Origin: Bin87 sp034428455
Lineage (GTDB): Bacteria > Chloroflexota > Dehalococcoidia > Lucifugimonadales > UBA3495
Direction of reading: 5' to 3'
Assembly (NCBI GenBank): GCA_034428455.1
Contig: DAOUHZ010000176.1
Span: 1 to 33,055 of the forward strand
DNA: 33,055 nt
The translations under genes and the position numbers were made by a program. The number at the start of each line of letters is the position of its first letter. The first letter of the stretch is position 1. This document shows positions 1 through 8,607 of this stretch, in pieces. Under the pieces are notes generated by a model. The model saw only the letters and a list, made by a program, of their open reading frames with translations. It was not told where the DNA came from and searched no databases.

Positions 1-833
1 CGCATCAGGGCGCGGCCGGGGCAGCGGTTCACGCAGACCTGGCACACCTGGCAGAAGGCGTGGATGCCGTAGTCGACGGGCTCGTCATAAGTGACGTTGG
101 CGTCGGTGGTGACCATCATCAACCGCATGCGGTTGCCGGTGTGCGGGGACAGCAGGTAGCCGCAGGCGCCCAGCTGGCCGAGGCCGGCAGCGACGAACAT
201 GGGGATCACGGGGCCGGTGGCATCGCTGGAGTGGATGACGTGGGCCTTGTAACCCAGGGAGCGGATGAAGTTGCCCAGTTCGAGACCGGCAGCAGCCTGG
301 GTCCGGTACGTGCTGGAGTGCACGATCTCGGCGTCGACGCTGGGGATGGTCTGGGTGGGCTCGAAGTCCTGCTCATAGGCCAAGCAGATGGCGTGGGGCA
401 GGATGGTGAAGCCGCGCTTGCTCTTGTAGTCATAGCGCGGGTCATAGGACGTGATGCCGACTTCGAGGTAACCAAGCTGGCGAGCCTTGTCCTTGACCAG
501 CTGGGAGATGTCCTCGCCGGTGGGCTCAGCAGTGGCGTCCATCTCGGCCGTCGAACGGGCGGCCATGACCAGGTTGCTGTTGAGCTTGTCGTGCTCCTTG
601 CGGATCTCACGCATCTCGGCGTGGAGGTCGCGCAGGGTGTTCGACCAGTCGCGGGACGCGCGCTCGGTGATGTTCATGGTTTCCAGCGGATACTCGCGGG
701 CGTACCAGTCAACCTCACGGTCGGTCATCGGGATACCAGGGGTGGTTTCCAGTTCTTCCGGAACCGGAATCGTGATCTCGGCGTCGCCCCACTGTCTTCC
801 GGGACGGACTACCTCGTGCCCAATCTTAAGCAT
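1..833 (-). CDS. Reductive-dehalogenase-like iron-sulfur protein (3' end outside window)
   Basis: The reading frame is open from an ATG at 833 to the window edge (277 codons) and is preceded by AGGAGG five bases upstream. Near the visible end it carries a ferredoxin-type cluster FCQVCQVCVNRCP (Cys260, 263, 266, 270), which binds a 4Fe-4S cluster. The preceding stretch GLGQLGACGYLLSPHTG followed by a MRLMMVTTDA segment is the pattern seen in reductive dehalogenases and the related epoxyqueuosine reductase QueG. No Tat signal or membrane segment is present at the N-terminus, so a cytoplasmic, non-respiratory enzyme is inferred. Residues 60-100 are charged and helical. The second cluster and any cobalamin-contact residues would lie beyond the window, so substrate and even dehalogenation are unproven. 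Confidence 0.8.
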   Translation of the reverse strand, partial: MLKIGHEVVRPGRQWGDAEITIPVPEELETTPGIPMTDREVDWYAREYPLETMNITERASRDWSNTLRDLHAEMREIRKEHDKLNSNLVMAARSTAEMDATAEPTGEDISQLVKDKARQLGYLEVGITSYDPRYDYKSKRGFTILPHAICLAYEQDFEPTQTIPSVDAEIVHSSTYRTQAAAGLELGNFIRSLGYKAHVIHSSDATGPVIPMFVAAGLGQLGACGYLLSPHTGNRMRLMMVTTDANVTYDEPVDYGIHAFCQVCQVCVNRCPGRALM

Positions 834-886
834 ATTAGCCTCCTCGCTGGTTGGCTTGGCCGCATGATTGCGGCGGCATTTGGGGC

Positions 887-915
887 AATTTATACCCTTG
901 TTAACCCTTTGTCAA
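887..915 (-). promoter_or_regulatory. Sigma-70-like promoter of the iron-sulfur protein gene
   Basis: On the minus strand a perfect TTGACA (910-915) is followed after 17 bases by TAAATT (887-892), overlapping an alternative TATAAA (889-894). The transcript would carry a leader of about 45 bases with a small GCCGC/GCGGC hairpin before the start codon at 833. Confidence 0.6.
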
Positions 916-1005
916 CAAGTAATCCCAAGTTCCCTACGGAATTCGCCTGCGATTGCGAAACGCGCCACACGGGGGAGATTTAATGGCGGTTTGCGAAGAA
1001 GCAAA

Positions 1006-1039
1006 CGGGGCATTCCGGGGTGATCCCCGGAATGCCCCG
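1006..1039 (-). terminator. Rho-independent terminator after the trxB-MBL-membrane protein unit
   Basis: A perfect 15-bp inverted repeat (1006-1020 with 1025-1039, four-base loop) lies 30 bases after the stop of the small membrane protein. On the minus strand it is followed by the T-rich TTTGCTTCTTC. Confidence 0.75.
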
Positions 1040-1068
1040 AACAACCCGAGGATGTCCGGGAGTTGAAC

Positions 1069-1254
1069 CTACCGGCGCTTCCACCAGGCCCACGCTCCGA
1101 GCACTGCCAGCAGCACGCCCAAAACGATAAGCGCCCAACCCACTCCTTTTAACAGGAACACCGCCACCGGCGTGAGCAGGAATAACCCCAGGCAGCAGAG
1201 CGCCAACCCGCAGCCGACCGCTCCGGCGGCGCCGTTTGCCCGGTAAAGCATCAT
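1069..1254 (-). CDS. Small two-helix membrane protein
   Basis: A 61-residue protein starting at one of two adjacent ATG codons. It is almost entirely two hydrophobic segments (about residues 8-34 and 36-56) ending in a positively charged WWKRR tail, so it should be an inner-membrane hairpin with the C-terminus in the cytoplasm. A Cys-Cys pair lies in the first helix. It starts 21 bases after the MBL-fold gene and before a strong terminator, so it is probably the last gene of that transcript. The family is not recognised and no function can be assigned; a chance ORF is less likely given position, terminator and composition. Confidence 0.55.
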   Translation of the reverse strand: MMLYRANGAAGAVGCGLALCCLGLFLLTPVAVFLLKGVGWALIVLGVLLAVLGAWAWWKRR

Positions 1255-1275
1255 CCCGGGGATGCCCAGCGGCCG

Positions 1276-2106
1276 CTAATCCGGCAGGACGTAGGTGGCT
1301 TCGCGTTCGATGACCCGGTTTTCCTGACGCAACTTTTCCAGGTGGGTACGCACGTTGCGTCCCGCCGCGGCGCGCAGGGACCGGCGCAGGTTGCGCGGGT
1401 ACACGGCGGTGACGATCTCGTCCACGGTGGTGGCGCCACCGTCCAGCGCGGCCAGGACCTGATCCTCGCGGCTGAGGCGGTGGGCGATCTGCTGCTGGAT
1501 GCGCTGCTGACCCCGGAGAATGGTGTTGCCGTGGCCGGGGCACACCACCAGCGGGCGGGTGCGGGCCATGCGTCCCAGGGAGGTCATGTACTGCTTGAGG
1601 TTGCGCACGCTGGACGACGAGTTGCCCAGGAGGTTGTCGCCGCTGAACAGGACCCGGTCAGGACGCAGAAAGTAGCAGACGTGGTCGTCCTCGTGGCCCG
1701 GCGTGAACAGCGGGCGCAGGGTGACCCCGTCGCCAGACGTGACGGTTTCGTTGGCGCGCAGGGCGTGGACGGAATCTCCACCCAGGGTGTGCTGCAGGCG
1801 CGGCGCCAGCTTCGGGTGACAGCGCACCGGGCAGCCGAACGCTTCCTGCAGGCGGTCCAGGCCGCCGACGTGGTCGCCATGGCCATGAGTGATCAGGATG
1901 GCGTCAATGGCAGGGCTGCCCAGTTCGGCCCAGTAGTCCATGATCTGCTGAGTCCAGAAACGGTAGGGCTCGCCAGAGTCGATCATGACCATGCCTTCCG
2001 AGGGGTCACCCACGAAGTAGATCTGGGTGCCGCCGGGGTGCATCGCTCCGAAGGTGCTGGGGTCCTCCTGGATGTGGGTGCTGTAAACGTGGTCGGTGAT
2101 CTGCAT
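1276..2106 (-). CDS. MBL-fold metallo-hydrolase with C-terminal winged helix
   Basis: A 276-residue metallo-beta-lactamase-fold hydrolase. The metal-binding motif HGHGDH (His74, His76, Asp78, His79) is present, followed by the expected His138 (TPGHEDDH), Asp157 (SGDN) and His192 (CPGHG), so a complete dinuclear metal site is predicted. The last 70 residues resemble the winged-helix tail of LACTB2-like MBL proteins. ATG at 2106 is preceded by GAGG. It starts nine bases after the trxB-like stop, which makes co-transcription likely. Substrate is not evident: LACTB2-type nuclease, glyoxalase II-like thioesterase or other hydrolase are all possible. Confidence 0.88.
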   Translation of the reverse strand: MQITDHVYSTHIQEDPSTFGAMHPGGTQIYFVGDPSEGMVMIDSGEPYRFWTQQIMDYWAELGSPAIDAILITHGHGDHVGGLDRLQEAFGCPVRCHPKLAPRLQHTLGGDSVHALRANETVTSGDGVTLRPLFTPGHEDDHVCYFLRPDRVLFSGDNLLGNSSSSVRNLKQYMTSLGRMARTRPLVVCPGHGNTILRGQQRIQQQIAHRLSREDQVLAALDGGATTVDEIVTAVYPRNLRRSLRAAAGRNVRTHLEKLRQENRVIEREATYVLPD

Positions 2107-2115
2107 GGTGGAACC

Positions 2116-3042
2116 TCACCACTCGCGGGAGCGGATGTAACGATATGCGGCGATGGCGGCGGTGGCGCCGTCGCCGGCGGAGGCGACCAACTGGGCGGCG
2201 GACTGTTGGCGGATGTCGCCGGCCGCGAACAGCCCGGGTTGCGGAGTATCCATCGAGAGCCCCACCGGAATGTGTCCGGCGTTGTCCAGTGGAACCAGGT
2301 CGGAAACCGGGGACGAGTTGGGTTCCAGGCCGACGTAGACGAAGAGGCCGGCCACTGGTTCGAGGTTCTCACCGTCGGCGCTGCGGACTCGAACACCGGT
2401 GACGGTGTCCTCGCCCACCACCTCTACTACCTCAGAGTTGTAGCGGACCTCAATTTTGGGCTGGGCGGCAATGCGGTCCTGGAGAACCTGCTGAGCGTCC
2501 AGGTCGTCGCCCCGGTGGAAGAGGATGACGCGTTCGGTGTATTCAGTCAGCGTCAGGGCCTCGTCCGCCGCGGAGTCGCCGCCGCCGACTACGGCAACGG
2601 TCTGCCCCATATACAGCGGGCCATCGCAGGAGGCGCAGTGGGAGACGCCGCGGCCCAGGAACTCCTCCTCGCCCGGGATGCCCAGGGTGCGCAGCGTCGA
2701 CCCGGCGGCCATGATCACGGCCTTGCCGAGGTAGGAGCCGCCGCCCTCGCCGGCGACGCGGAGATAGTCACCGTCGGCGTTCACGCTGGCCACGGTGTCC
2801 ATGAGCACCTCGACGCCGGCGTTCATCGCCTGCTCCTGGGTGGCCGGACCCAACTCGTAACCGGCGATTCCCTGGGGAAATCCGGGGAAGTTCTCGATGC
2901 GCTCCAGGTTGATGATCTGGGCGCCGGCCATCATCTGCTCGACGATGGCGGTACTGAGGCCCTGGCGGGCGGCGTAGATGCCGGCGGTCAGGCCGGCCAT
3001 GCCGCCGCCGATGACGATGACGTCGAAGTTCTGGTCGGGCAC
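2116..3042 (-). CDS. trxB: Thioredoxin-disulfide reductase-like flavoprotein
   Basis: A 308-residue FAD/NAD(P)H pyridine-nucleotide disulfide oxidoreductase of TrxB type. The FAD-binding GGGMAG sits at residues 12-17, the redox CASC at Cys136/Cys139 (the position of the E. coli TrxB active site), then an NADPH-binding VVGGGDSA and the C-terminal FAD contact GLFAAGDIR. The frame is open well upstream, but family length and a GAGAGG Shine-Dalgarno point to the GTG at 3042. It would pass electrons from NADPH to thioredoxin or a glutaredoxin-like partner in the cytoplasm. It heads a three-gene unit with an MBL hydrolase and a small membrane protein. Ferredoxin/flavodoxin-type relatives exist, so the exact partner is inferred. 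Confidence 0.9.
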   Translation of the reverse strand: MPDQNFDVIVIGGGMAGLTAGIYAARQGLSTAIVEQMMAGAQIINLERIENFPGFPQGIAGYELGPATQEQAMNAGVEVLMDTVASVNADGDYLRVAGEGGGSYLGKAVIMAAGSTLRTLGIPGEEEFLGRGVSHCASCDGPLYMGQTVAVVGGGDSAADEALTLTEYTERVILFHRGDDLDAQQVLQDRIAAQPKIEVRYNSEVVEVVGEDTVTGVRVRSADGENLEPVAGLFVYVGLEPNSSPVSDLVPLDNAGHIPVGLSMDTPQPGLFAAGDIRQQSAAQLVASAGDGATAAIAAYRYIRSREW

Positions 3043-3197
3043 GGGGTTACCTCTCTGATAGCTGATCGCACGGCGGCGGTTGAATTCTGCTCCGGTAAGT
3101 TGATGCTGGAATCGGTAACGGCGGCCTCCGACCGTGTGGCATTCAGGCATTGAAGGGAATGAGCGCCGGACGGAGGCAGGCCGGTTTGCTATGCTCG

Positions 3198-3206
3198 ATT
3201 GTACCA
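3198..3206 (-). promoter_or_regulatory. Extended -10 promoter upstream of trxB-like gene
   Basis: On the minus strand TGG-TACAAT forms an extended -10 element. No good -35 is visible. The predicted leader to the GTG at 3042 is about 150 bases. Confidence 0.4.
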
Positions 3207-3273
3207 TTCGGCAAATCTTACACGGAGCGGTCGGTGAGGTAACGCCTGCGCGAAGCCCATCCCAGCGGGGAAT

Positions 3274-3361
3274 GTCTGAATCAGGATTATCAGGATTTGA
3301 GGATTTTCGGGATTTATGCACATCCTGAAAATCCCGAAATCTCGTAAATCCTGATTCTGAC
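3274..3361. repeat. 88-bp imperfect inverted repeat of AGGATT units
   Basis: The ends GTCTGAATCAGGATT (3274-3288) and AATCCTGATTCTGAC (3347-3361) pair with one mismatch, and the inner parts repeat GGATTT / GGGATT-type units that also pair. It occupies much of the divergent spacer between the trxB-like and LigB-like genes. The rest of this 436-base gap holds only the two putative promoters. Repeats of this AATCCTGA type are dispersed in many bacterial genomes; mobility is inferred. Confidence 0.7.
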
Positions 3362-3401
3362 AAAAACCTCGCTCCGGTCGTGCGTAGCCCCACAATCTCG
3401 G

Positions 3402-3430
3402 TTGACACATCCCGGCGGGATACAGAAAAT
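3402..3430 (+). promoter_or_regulatory. Possible promoter of the LigB-like pair
   Basis: TTGACA (3402-3407), 17-base spacer, GAAAAT (3425-3430). The -35 is perfect but the -10 is weak. It lies about 50 bases before the ATG at 3479. Confidence 0.4.
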
Positions 3431-3478
3431 GGCGCCACCACTGCAGCCAACGCCGCGCTTGATACGGAAGGTGACGAA

Positions 3479-4513
3479 ATGGCAGAGATCCTGGGGCTTG
3501 GCCTCACGCATTACCCTCCCCTGATATCTCCCGATGAAGACAAAGCGATACCTTTGAAGAGGACACTCGCCGGGAACAAACGCATATCAGAGGAGATGAA
3601 GAACCCCAGCAGCTGGCCGGAGCCGATGCGGATCGAGTATGGCGAGGACGAAGGGTACGCTTCCTCGTTGGAGCACCGGGCCCGCCTGGTGGCTGGCTTT
3701 CGGCGCATCCGCGAGGAGCTGGACGCCTTCAACCCGGACTTCGTGGTGATCTGGGGCGACGACCAGTACGAGAACTTCCGCGAGGACATCATCCCGCCGT
3801 TTTGCGTGCTGGCCTACGACGAGTTCGAGTGCCAGCCCTTCGCGCACCGGCAGCGGAATTTCTGGGGCGAACCCAAGGACAAGGTGTTCAAGTACAAGGG
3901 CAACAAGGAAGCCGCGCGGGCTTTGGTGTCCGGCATGATCGACCGGGGCGTGGACATGGCCTACGCCTACCAGGGTCTGCACGAGCCGGGACTTGGCCAC
4001 GCCATCCTGAACACGCTGCTGTATCTGGATTACGACCGCAAGGGGTTCGAATATCCCGTAGTGCCTATGCTGGTGAACTGCTACGGCAGCCGGGTGATCC
4101 GCAACCGAGGCGGCGCGGTGGAATACCTGCCGGACCCGGACCCGCCCGGACCTTCGCCGAAGCGGTGCCTGCAGGTGGGTGCGGCTGCTGCTGAAACGCT
4201 CAAGGACTCGCCGTACCGCGTGGCATTGATCGCTTCGTCCTCGTGGTCCCATGCCTTCCTGGTGGAGAAGAACCACTGGCTTTGGCCCGACATCGAGTCG
4301 GACCGGGCGCGGTTCGAGGAACTGAAGTCCGGCGACTACCAGGCCTGGGCTCGTATATCCACCGACCAGGTTGAGGACGCCGGGCAACAGGAGATGCTGA
4401 ACTGGATGTGCCTGGCCGGGGCGATGGATACATTGGACTACAAGCCGGAGATCCTGGACTACGTGGAGACCTACGTTTTCAACTCCAACAAGTGCCTGGC
4501 GATCTTCAAGTAG
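3479..4513 (+). CDS. LigB-like class III extradiol dioxygenase, copy 1
   Basis: A 344-residue protein of the class III extradiol ring-cleavage dioxygenase (LigB catalytic subunit) family. It keeps the N-terminal GLGLTHYP with His11, the late WSHAF (Ser-His, position of the LigB catalytic His) and the acidic QQEMLNW segment (position of the Glu metal ligand). At the second metal His position, normally an NDH-type motif, it has WGDDQYENF. The ATG at 3479 is chosen over the longer frame because it follows AAGGTGA and matches the start of the downstream paralogue. The two copies are about 75 bases apart and clearly duplicates. The natural substrate is unknown; ring cleavage of a catechol-like compound is inferred from the family only. 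Confidence 0.8.
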   Translation: MAEILGLGLTHYPPLISPDEDKAIPLKRTLAGNKRISEEMKNPSSWPEPMRIEYGEDEGYASSLEHRARLVAGFRRIREELDAFNPDFVVIWGDDQYENFREDIIPPFCVLAYDEFECQPFAHRQRNFWGEPKDKVFKYKGNKEAARALVSGMIDRGVDMAYAYQGLHEPGLGHAILNTLLYLDYDRKGFEYPVVPMLVNCYGSRVIRNRGGAVEYLPDPDPPGPSPKRCLQVGAAAAETLKDSPYRVALIASSSWSHAFLVEKNHWLWPDIESDRARFEELKSGDYQAWARISTDQVEDAGQQEMLNWMCLAGAMDTLDYKPEILDYVETYVFNSNKCLAIFK

Positions 4514-4540
4514 CGGAGCATTCCAATACGGGCAAGGAGT

Positions 4541-4568
4541 GGGGCGGACGATCATTCGCCCCTACGAA
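4541..4568. repeat. Short GGGGCGGA hairpin repeat between the LigB-like genes
   Basis: An 8-bp stem (one G-T pair) between GGGGCGGA and TTCGCCCC followed by TACGAAT. The same unit with its CACGAAT extension occurs at 8568-8595. It may also act as an RNA hairpin within the dioxygenase transcript. Confidence 0.55.
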
Positions 4569-4587
4569 TACGGCAAGGAGGGCAATC

Positions 4588-5634
4588 ATGGCTGAAATCC
4601 TGGGGTTGGGACTGACGCATTCGCCGTCGTTCATCCGGCCCGATGAAGATGGGGAATCTTCCCTCAAGCGAACGCTCCGGACCAACGACCGCATACCGGC
4701 GGACATGAAGAATCCGCTGAACTGGCCGGAACCCATGCGGGTGGAATTCGGCGAAGACGAGGGTTACGCGTCGGCGGTGCGACTGCGGGAGCGCATGGTG
4801 GCCGGTTTCCGAGAGCTGCGCAAGGAACTGGACGCGTTCAACCCTGACTTCGTGGTGATCTGGGGCGACGACCAGTACGAGAATTTCAAAGAGGACATAA
4901 TTCCGCCCTTCTGCGTCCTGGCCTACGACGAGTTCAATTGCCAGCCTTTCGACAATGGCAACGGATCGGCGCGCCGGAACGTGTGGGGCGAAGGCGCGGA
5001 CACGGTGTTCAATTACAAGGGACACAAGGAAGGCGCGCGGGCGCTGGTGTCCGGCATGATCGACCGGGGCGTGGACATGTCCTACGCCTACCAGCCGTTG
5101 CATGAGCCCGGTCTCGGACACGCCATCCTCAACACGATCCTGTACCTCGATTATGACCGCACGGGGTTTGACTATCCCGTGGTGCCCATGCTGGTGAACT
5201 GCTACGGCAGCCGGGTCATCCGCAACCAGGGCGGCAGCGAGGAACGCTCGCCGGATCCCGACCCGCCCGGCCCGTCGCCCAAGCGGTGCATGCAGGTCGG
5301 CGCGGCGGCGGCGCAAGCGCTGAAGGACTCGCCGTGGCGGGTTGCCCTGATCGCATCCTCGTCTTGGTCCCACGCCTTCCTAACGGAAAAGAACTGGTGG
5401 CTGTACCCTGACATCGAATCGGACCGGGCACGGTTCGAGGAGATGAAGGCCGGCGACTACCAGGCGTGGGCTGGCGTCTCCACGGCGCAGATCGAAGACG
5501 CCGGCCAGCAGGAGTTGCTCAACTGGGCCTGCCTGGTGGGCGCGGTGGACGAACTGGGCTACCAGGCGGAGATCGTGGACTGGTACGAGACGTACATCTT
5601 CAACTCCACCAAGTGCCTGGCGGTGTTCAGATAG
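4588..5634 (+). CDS. LigB-like class III extradiol dioxygenase, copy 2
   Basis: A 348-residue paralogue of the preceding gene, nearly collinear, with one insertion near residues 123-130. His11 in GLTHSP, DDQ at 94-96 in WGDDQYENF, Ser-His at 261-262 in WSHAF and Glu309 before LNW correspond to the LigB metal and catalytic positions, with the second metal His again replaced. The ATG at 4588 follows AAGGAGG at ideal distance. A clear terminator follows, so the two genes form a two-gene unit. No separate LigA-type small subunit gene is adjacent. The two proteins may form hetero-oligomers or act on different substrates; this is inference. Confidence 0.8.
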   Translation: MAEILGLGLTHSPSFIRPDEDGESSLKRTLRTNDRIPADMKNPLNWPEPMRVEFGEDEGYASAVRLRERMVAGFRELRKELDAFNPDFVVIWGDDQYENFKEDIIPPFCVLAYDEFNCQPFDNGNGSARRNVWGEGADTVFNYKGHKEGARALVSGMIDRGVDMSYAYQPLHEPGLGHAILNTILYLDYDRTGFDYPVVPMLVNCYGSRVIRNQGGSEERSPDPDPPGPSPKRCMQVGAAAAQALKDSPWRVALIASSSWSHAFLTEKNWWLYPDIESDRARFEEMKAGDYQAWAGVSTAQIEDAGQQELLNWACLVGAVDELGYQAEIVDWYETYIFNSTKCLAVFR

Positions 5635-5663
5635 AACCCGAACCACACGCCGACAAATGAGCC

Positions 5664-5698
5664 GGGGCGGATCATCATCCGCCCCTGTTTTCATTTTC
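5664..5698 (+). terminator. Rho-independent terminator of the LigB-like unit
   Basis: A perfect 9-bp stem GGGGCGGAT / ATCCGCCCC with a four-base loop (5664-5685) followed by TGTTTTCATTTTC. The T-rich tail runs into the stop codon of the opposing PIN gene. Confidence 0.85.
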
Positions 5699-6098
5699 AG
5701 GTGGCAAAGCCGAGGCCGTCGGCCACCTCCCGTTGGTTGTTGTCCAGCGTGATGAATGCCAGCTCAATGTTGTTGATACGGGCATAATAGAGAGCAGTGG
5801 CGACGTGCAGCAAATCGCCGCTGCGCAAGTAACGCACCTGGAGCGCGTCGGCCATTTCGGCACCGAGAGAACTGGTGGGGTAAATCCAGACGATGTCCAG
5901 CAGCCAGCGTGGGTCGTAATTCTGGCCTGCACGGAACATGGGGGCGCGCACTTCCGCCTCGAGCAGGGTTGAGGAAACTAAGGTTGTGAACTGTGCCAGC
6001 CTTATTGTCGTGGTCGGGCCGGCGCTTTCATCGAAAATGATGGCCAGTAACGCCGATCCGTCAACATAGGCAATTGGCGGCTGCGGTAAATGCAGCAT
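5697..6098 (-). CDS. PIN-domain ribonuclease, VapC-like toxin
   Basis: A 133-residue PIN-domain protein, the usual size of VapC toxins. The acidic metal-binding residues are present in order: Asp in AYVDGSALL, Glu in LLEAEVR, Asp in SGDLLHVATAL and Asp in ITLDNNQ. It should be an Mg-dependent RNase. Its ATG directly follows the stop codon of the upstream gene with no spacer, so translation is probably coupled and the pair has the layout of a toxin-antitoxin module. The RNA target is unknown. Confidence 0.85.
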   Translation of the reverse strand: MLHLPQPPIAYVDGSALLAIIFDESAGPTTTIRLAQFTTLVSSTLLEAEVRAPMFRAGQNYDPRWLLDIVWIYPTSSLGAEMADALQVRYLRSGDLLHVATALYYARINNIELAFITLDNNQREVADGLGFAT

Positions 6099-6539
6099 CT
6101 ACGCCTCGCCACGACGTTCCTTCAAAAAGTGTTCCAGCGCCCCTGGCACGCGGGCTACTGGCTTGATTGAGAGTTGGCCGGGGATTTTCTTGTTGCGGCT
6201 GATGATACCGCGGGCAAACAACTCTTCAGCGCGTTCTTCCGGCGTCATCTCAACGTCCCGCAACTCGTCAACCGTCAAGTGGGCGTAAGGGCGCGGTTTC
6301 GCCGCAGCTTCGATAACGTCCCGTTGCTCCGCCCAGAGAGTCGCTTCATAGGGGATTTCATCTACTGGCGTCAGCACTATGCGTCCGGTATCGTCGCGGC
6401 GCACCTCGAACCATTCGACTTCGGGCAAGTCGGCCTTGGCCCAGTTGAAAATGGCGATTTGACTGCCGTCGGAGAAGCGGGCGAGAATCGGCTCGCCGCC
6501 GGACGGCTGAGACGTGTCGGGTTTAAGCGGCGCGGCCAT
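6099..6539 (-). CDS. Hypothetical protein, possible antitoxin partner of the PIN gene
   Basis: A 146-residue soluble protein. ATG at 6539 is preferred over one 45 bases upstream because GGAGG lies eight bases before it. The N-terminal half is beta-rich (ILARFSDGSQIAIFNW) and the middle contains an acidic helical stretch (LTVDELRDVEMTPEERAEEL) ending in a basic tail. No Phd, RelB, AbrB or MazE signature is recognised. The role as antitoxin is inferred from abutting the PIN gene and from its own promoter. Confidence 0.65.
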   Translation of the reverse strand: MAAPLKPDTSQPSGGEPILARFSDGSQIAIFNWAKADLPEVEWFEVRRDDTGRIVLTPVDEIPYEATLWAEQRDVIEAAAKPRPYAHLTVDELRDVEMTPEERAEELFARGIISRNKKIPGQLSIKPVARVPGALEHFLKERRGEA

Positions 6540-6572
6540 TGTCGGGCCTCCAGGATTGGTTGGTCTGCGTTT

Positions 6573-6578
6573 ATTGTA
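6573..6578 (-). promoter_or_regulatory. -10 element of the PIN operon
   Basis: TACAAT on the minus strand, about 34 bases before the start at 6539. The -35 region falls in the thiC terminator hairpin and shows no clear consensus. Confidence 0.35.
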
Positions 6579-6590
6579 CCGCACAAGAAA

Positions 6591-6618
6591 GTGCGAACCC
6601 GCCGCGGCAGGTTCGCAC
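6591..6618 (-). terminator. Rho-independent terminator after thiC
   Basis: GTGCGAACC (6591-6599) pairs with GGTTCGCAC (6610-6618), with extra GCC/GGC pairing inside. On the minus strand it is followed by TTTCTTG. It lies 25 bases after the thiC stop. Confidence 0.75.
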
Positions 6619-6642
6619 TGCGTAGCCGGATGGCGCCGCCCG

Positions 6643-8523
<1,881 letters not shown>

Positions 8524-8567
8524 GTTGTGGTTCCTCCTGCCGGTAGGTTGGGATGTTGTTGAAATGT

Positions 8568-8595
8568 GGGGCGGACGGTGGTTCGCCTCACGAAT
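8568..8595. repeat. Second copy of the GGGGCGGA hairpin repeat
   Basis: Matches the 4541-4568 element, including the shared GGGGCGGACG start and ACGAAT end. It lies in the thiV-thiC spacer and can form a weak hairpin in the transcript. Confidence 0.5.
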
Positions 8596-8607
8596 GATTG
8601 CGGATGA

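Noticed and set aside
60..983. 307-codon plus-strand open frame at the window start
   Set aside because: Antisense to the iron-sulfur protein gene, which has a strong promoter, Shine-Dalgarno and conserved Cys motif on the minus strand.
1342..3153. 603-codon plus-strand open frame
   Set aside because: It runs antisense across the MBL-fold and trxB-like genes, whose products have complete motifs. The open frame is a by-product of high GC codon use.
3587..4555. Long minus-strand frames over the LigB-like genes (also 4552-5373)
   Set aside because: Shadows of the two dioxygenase genes. The similar shadows in both copies only reflect the duplication.
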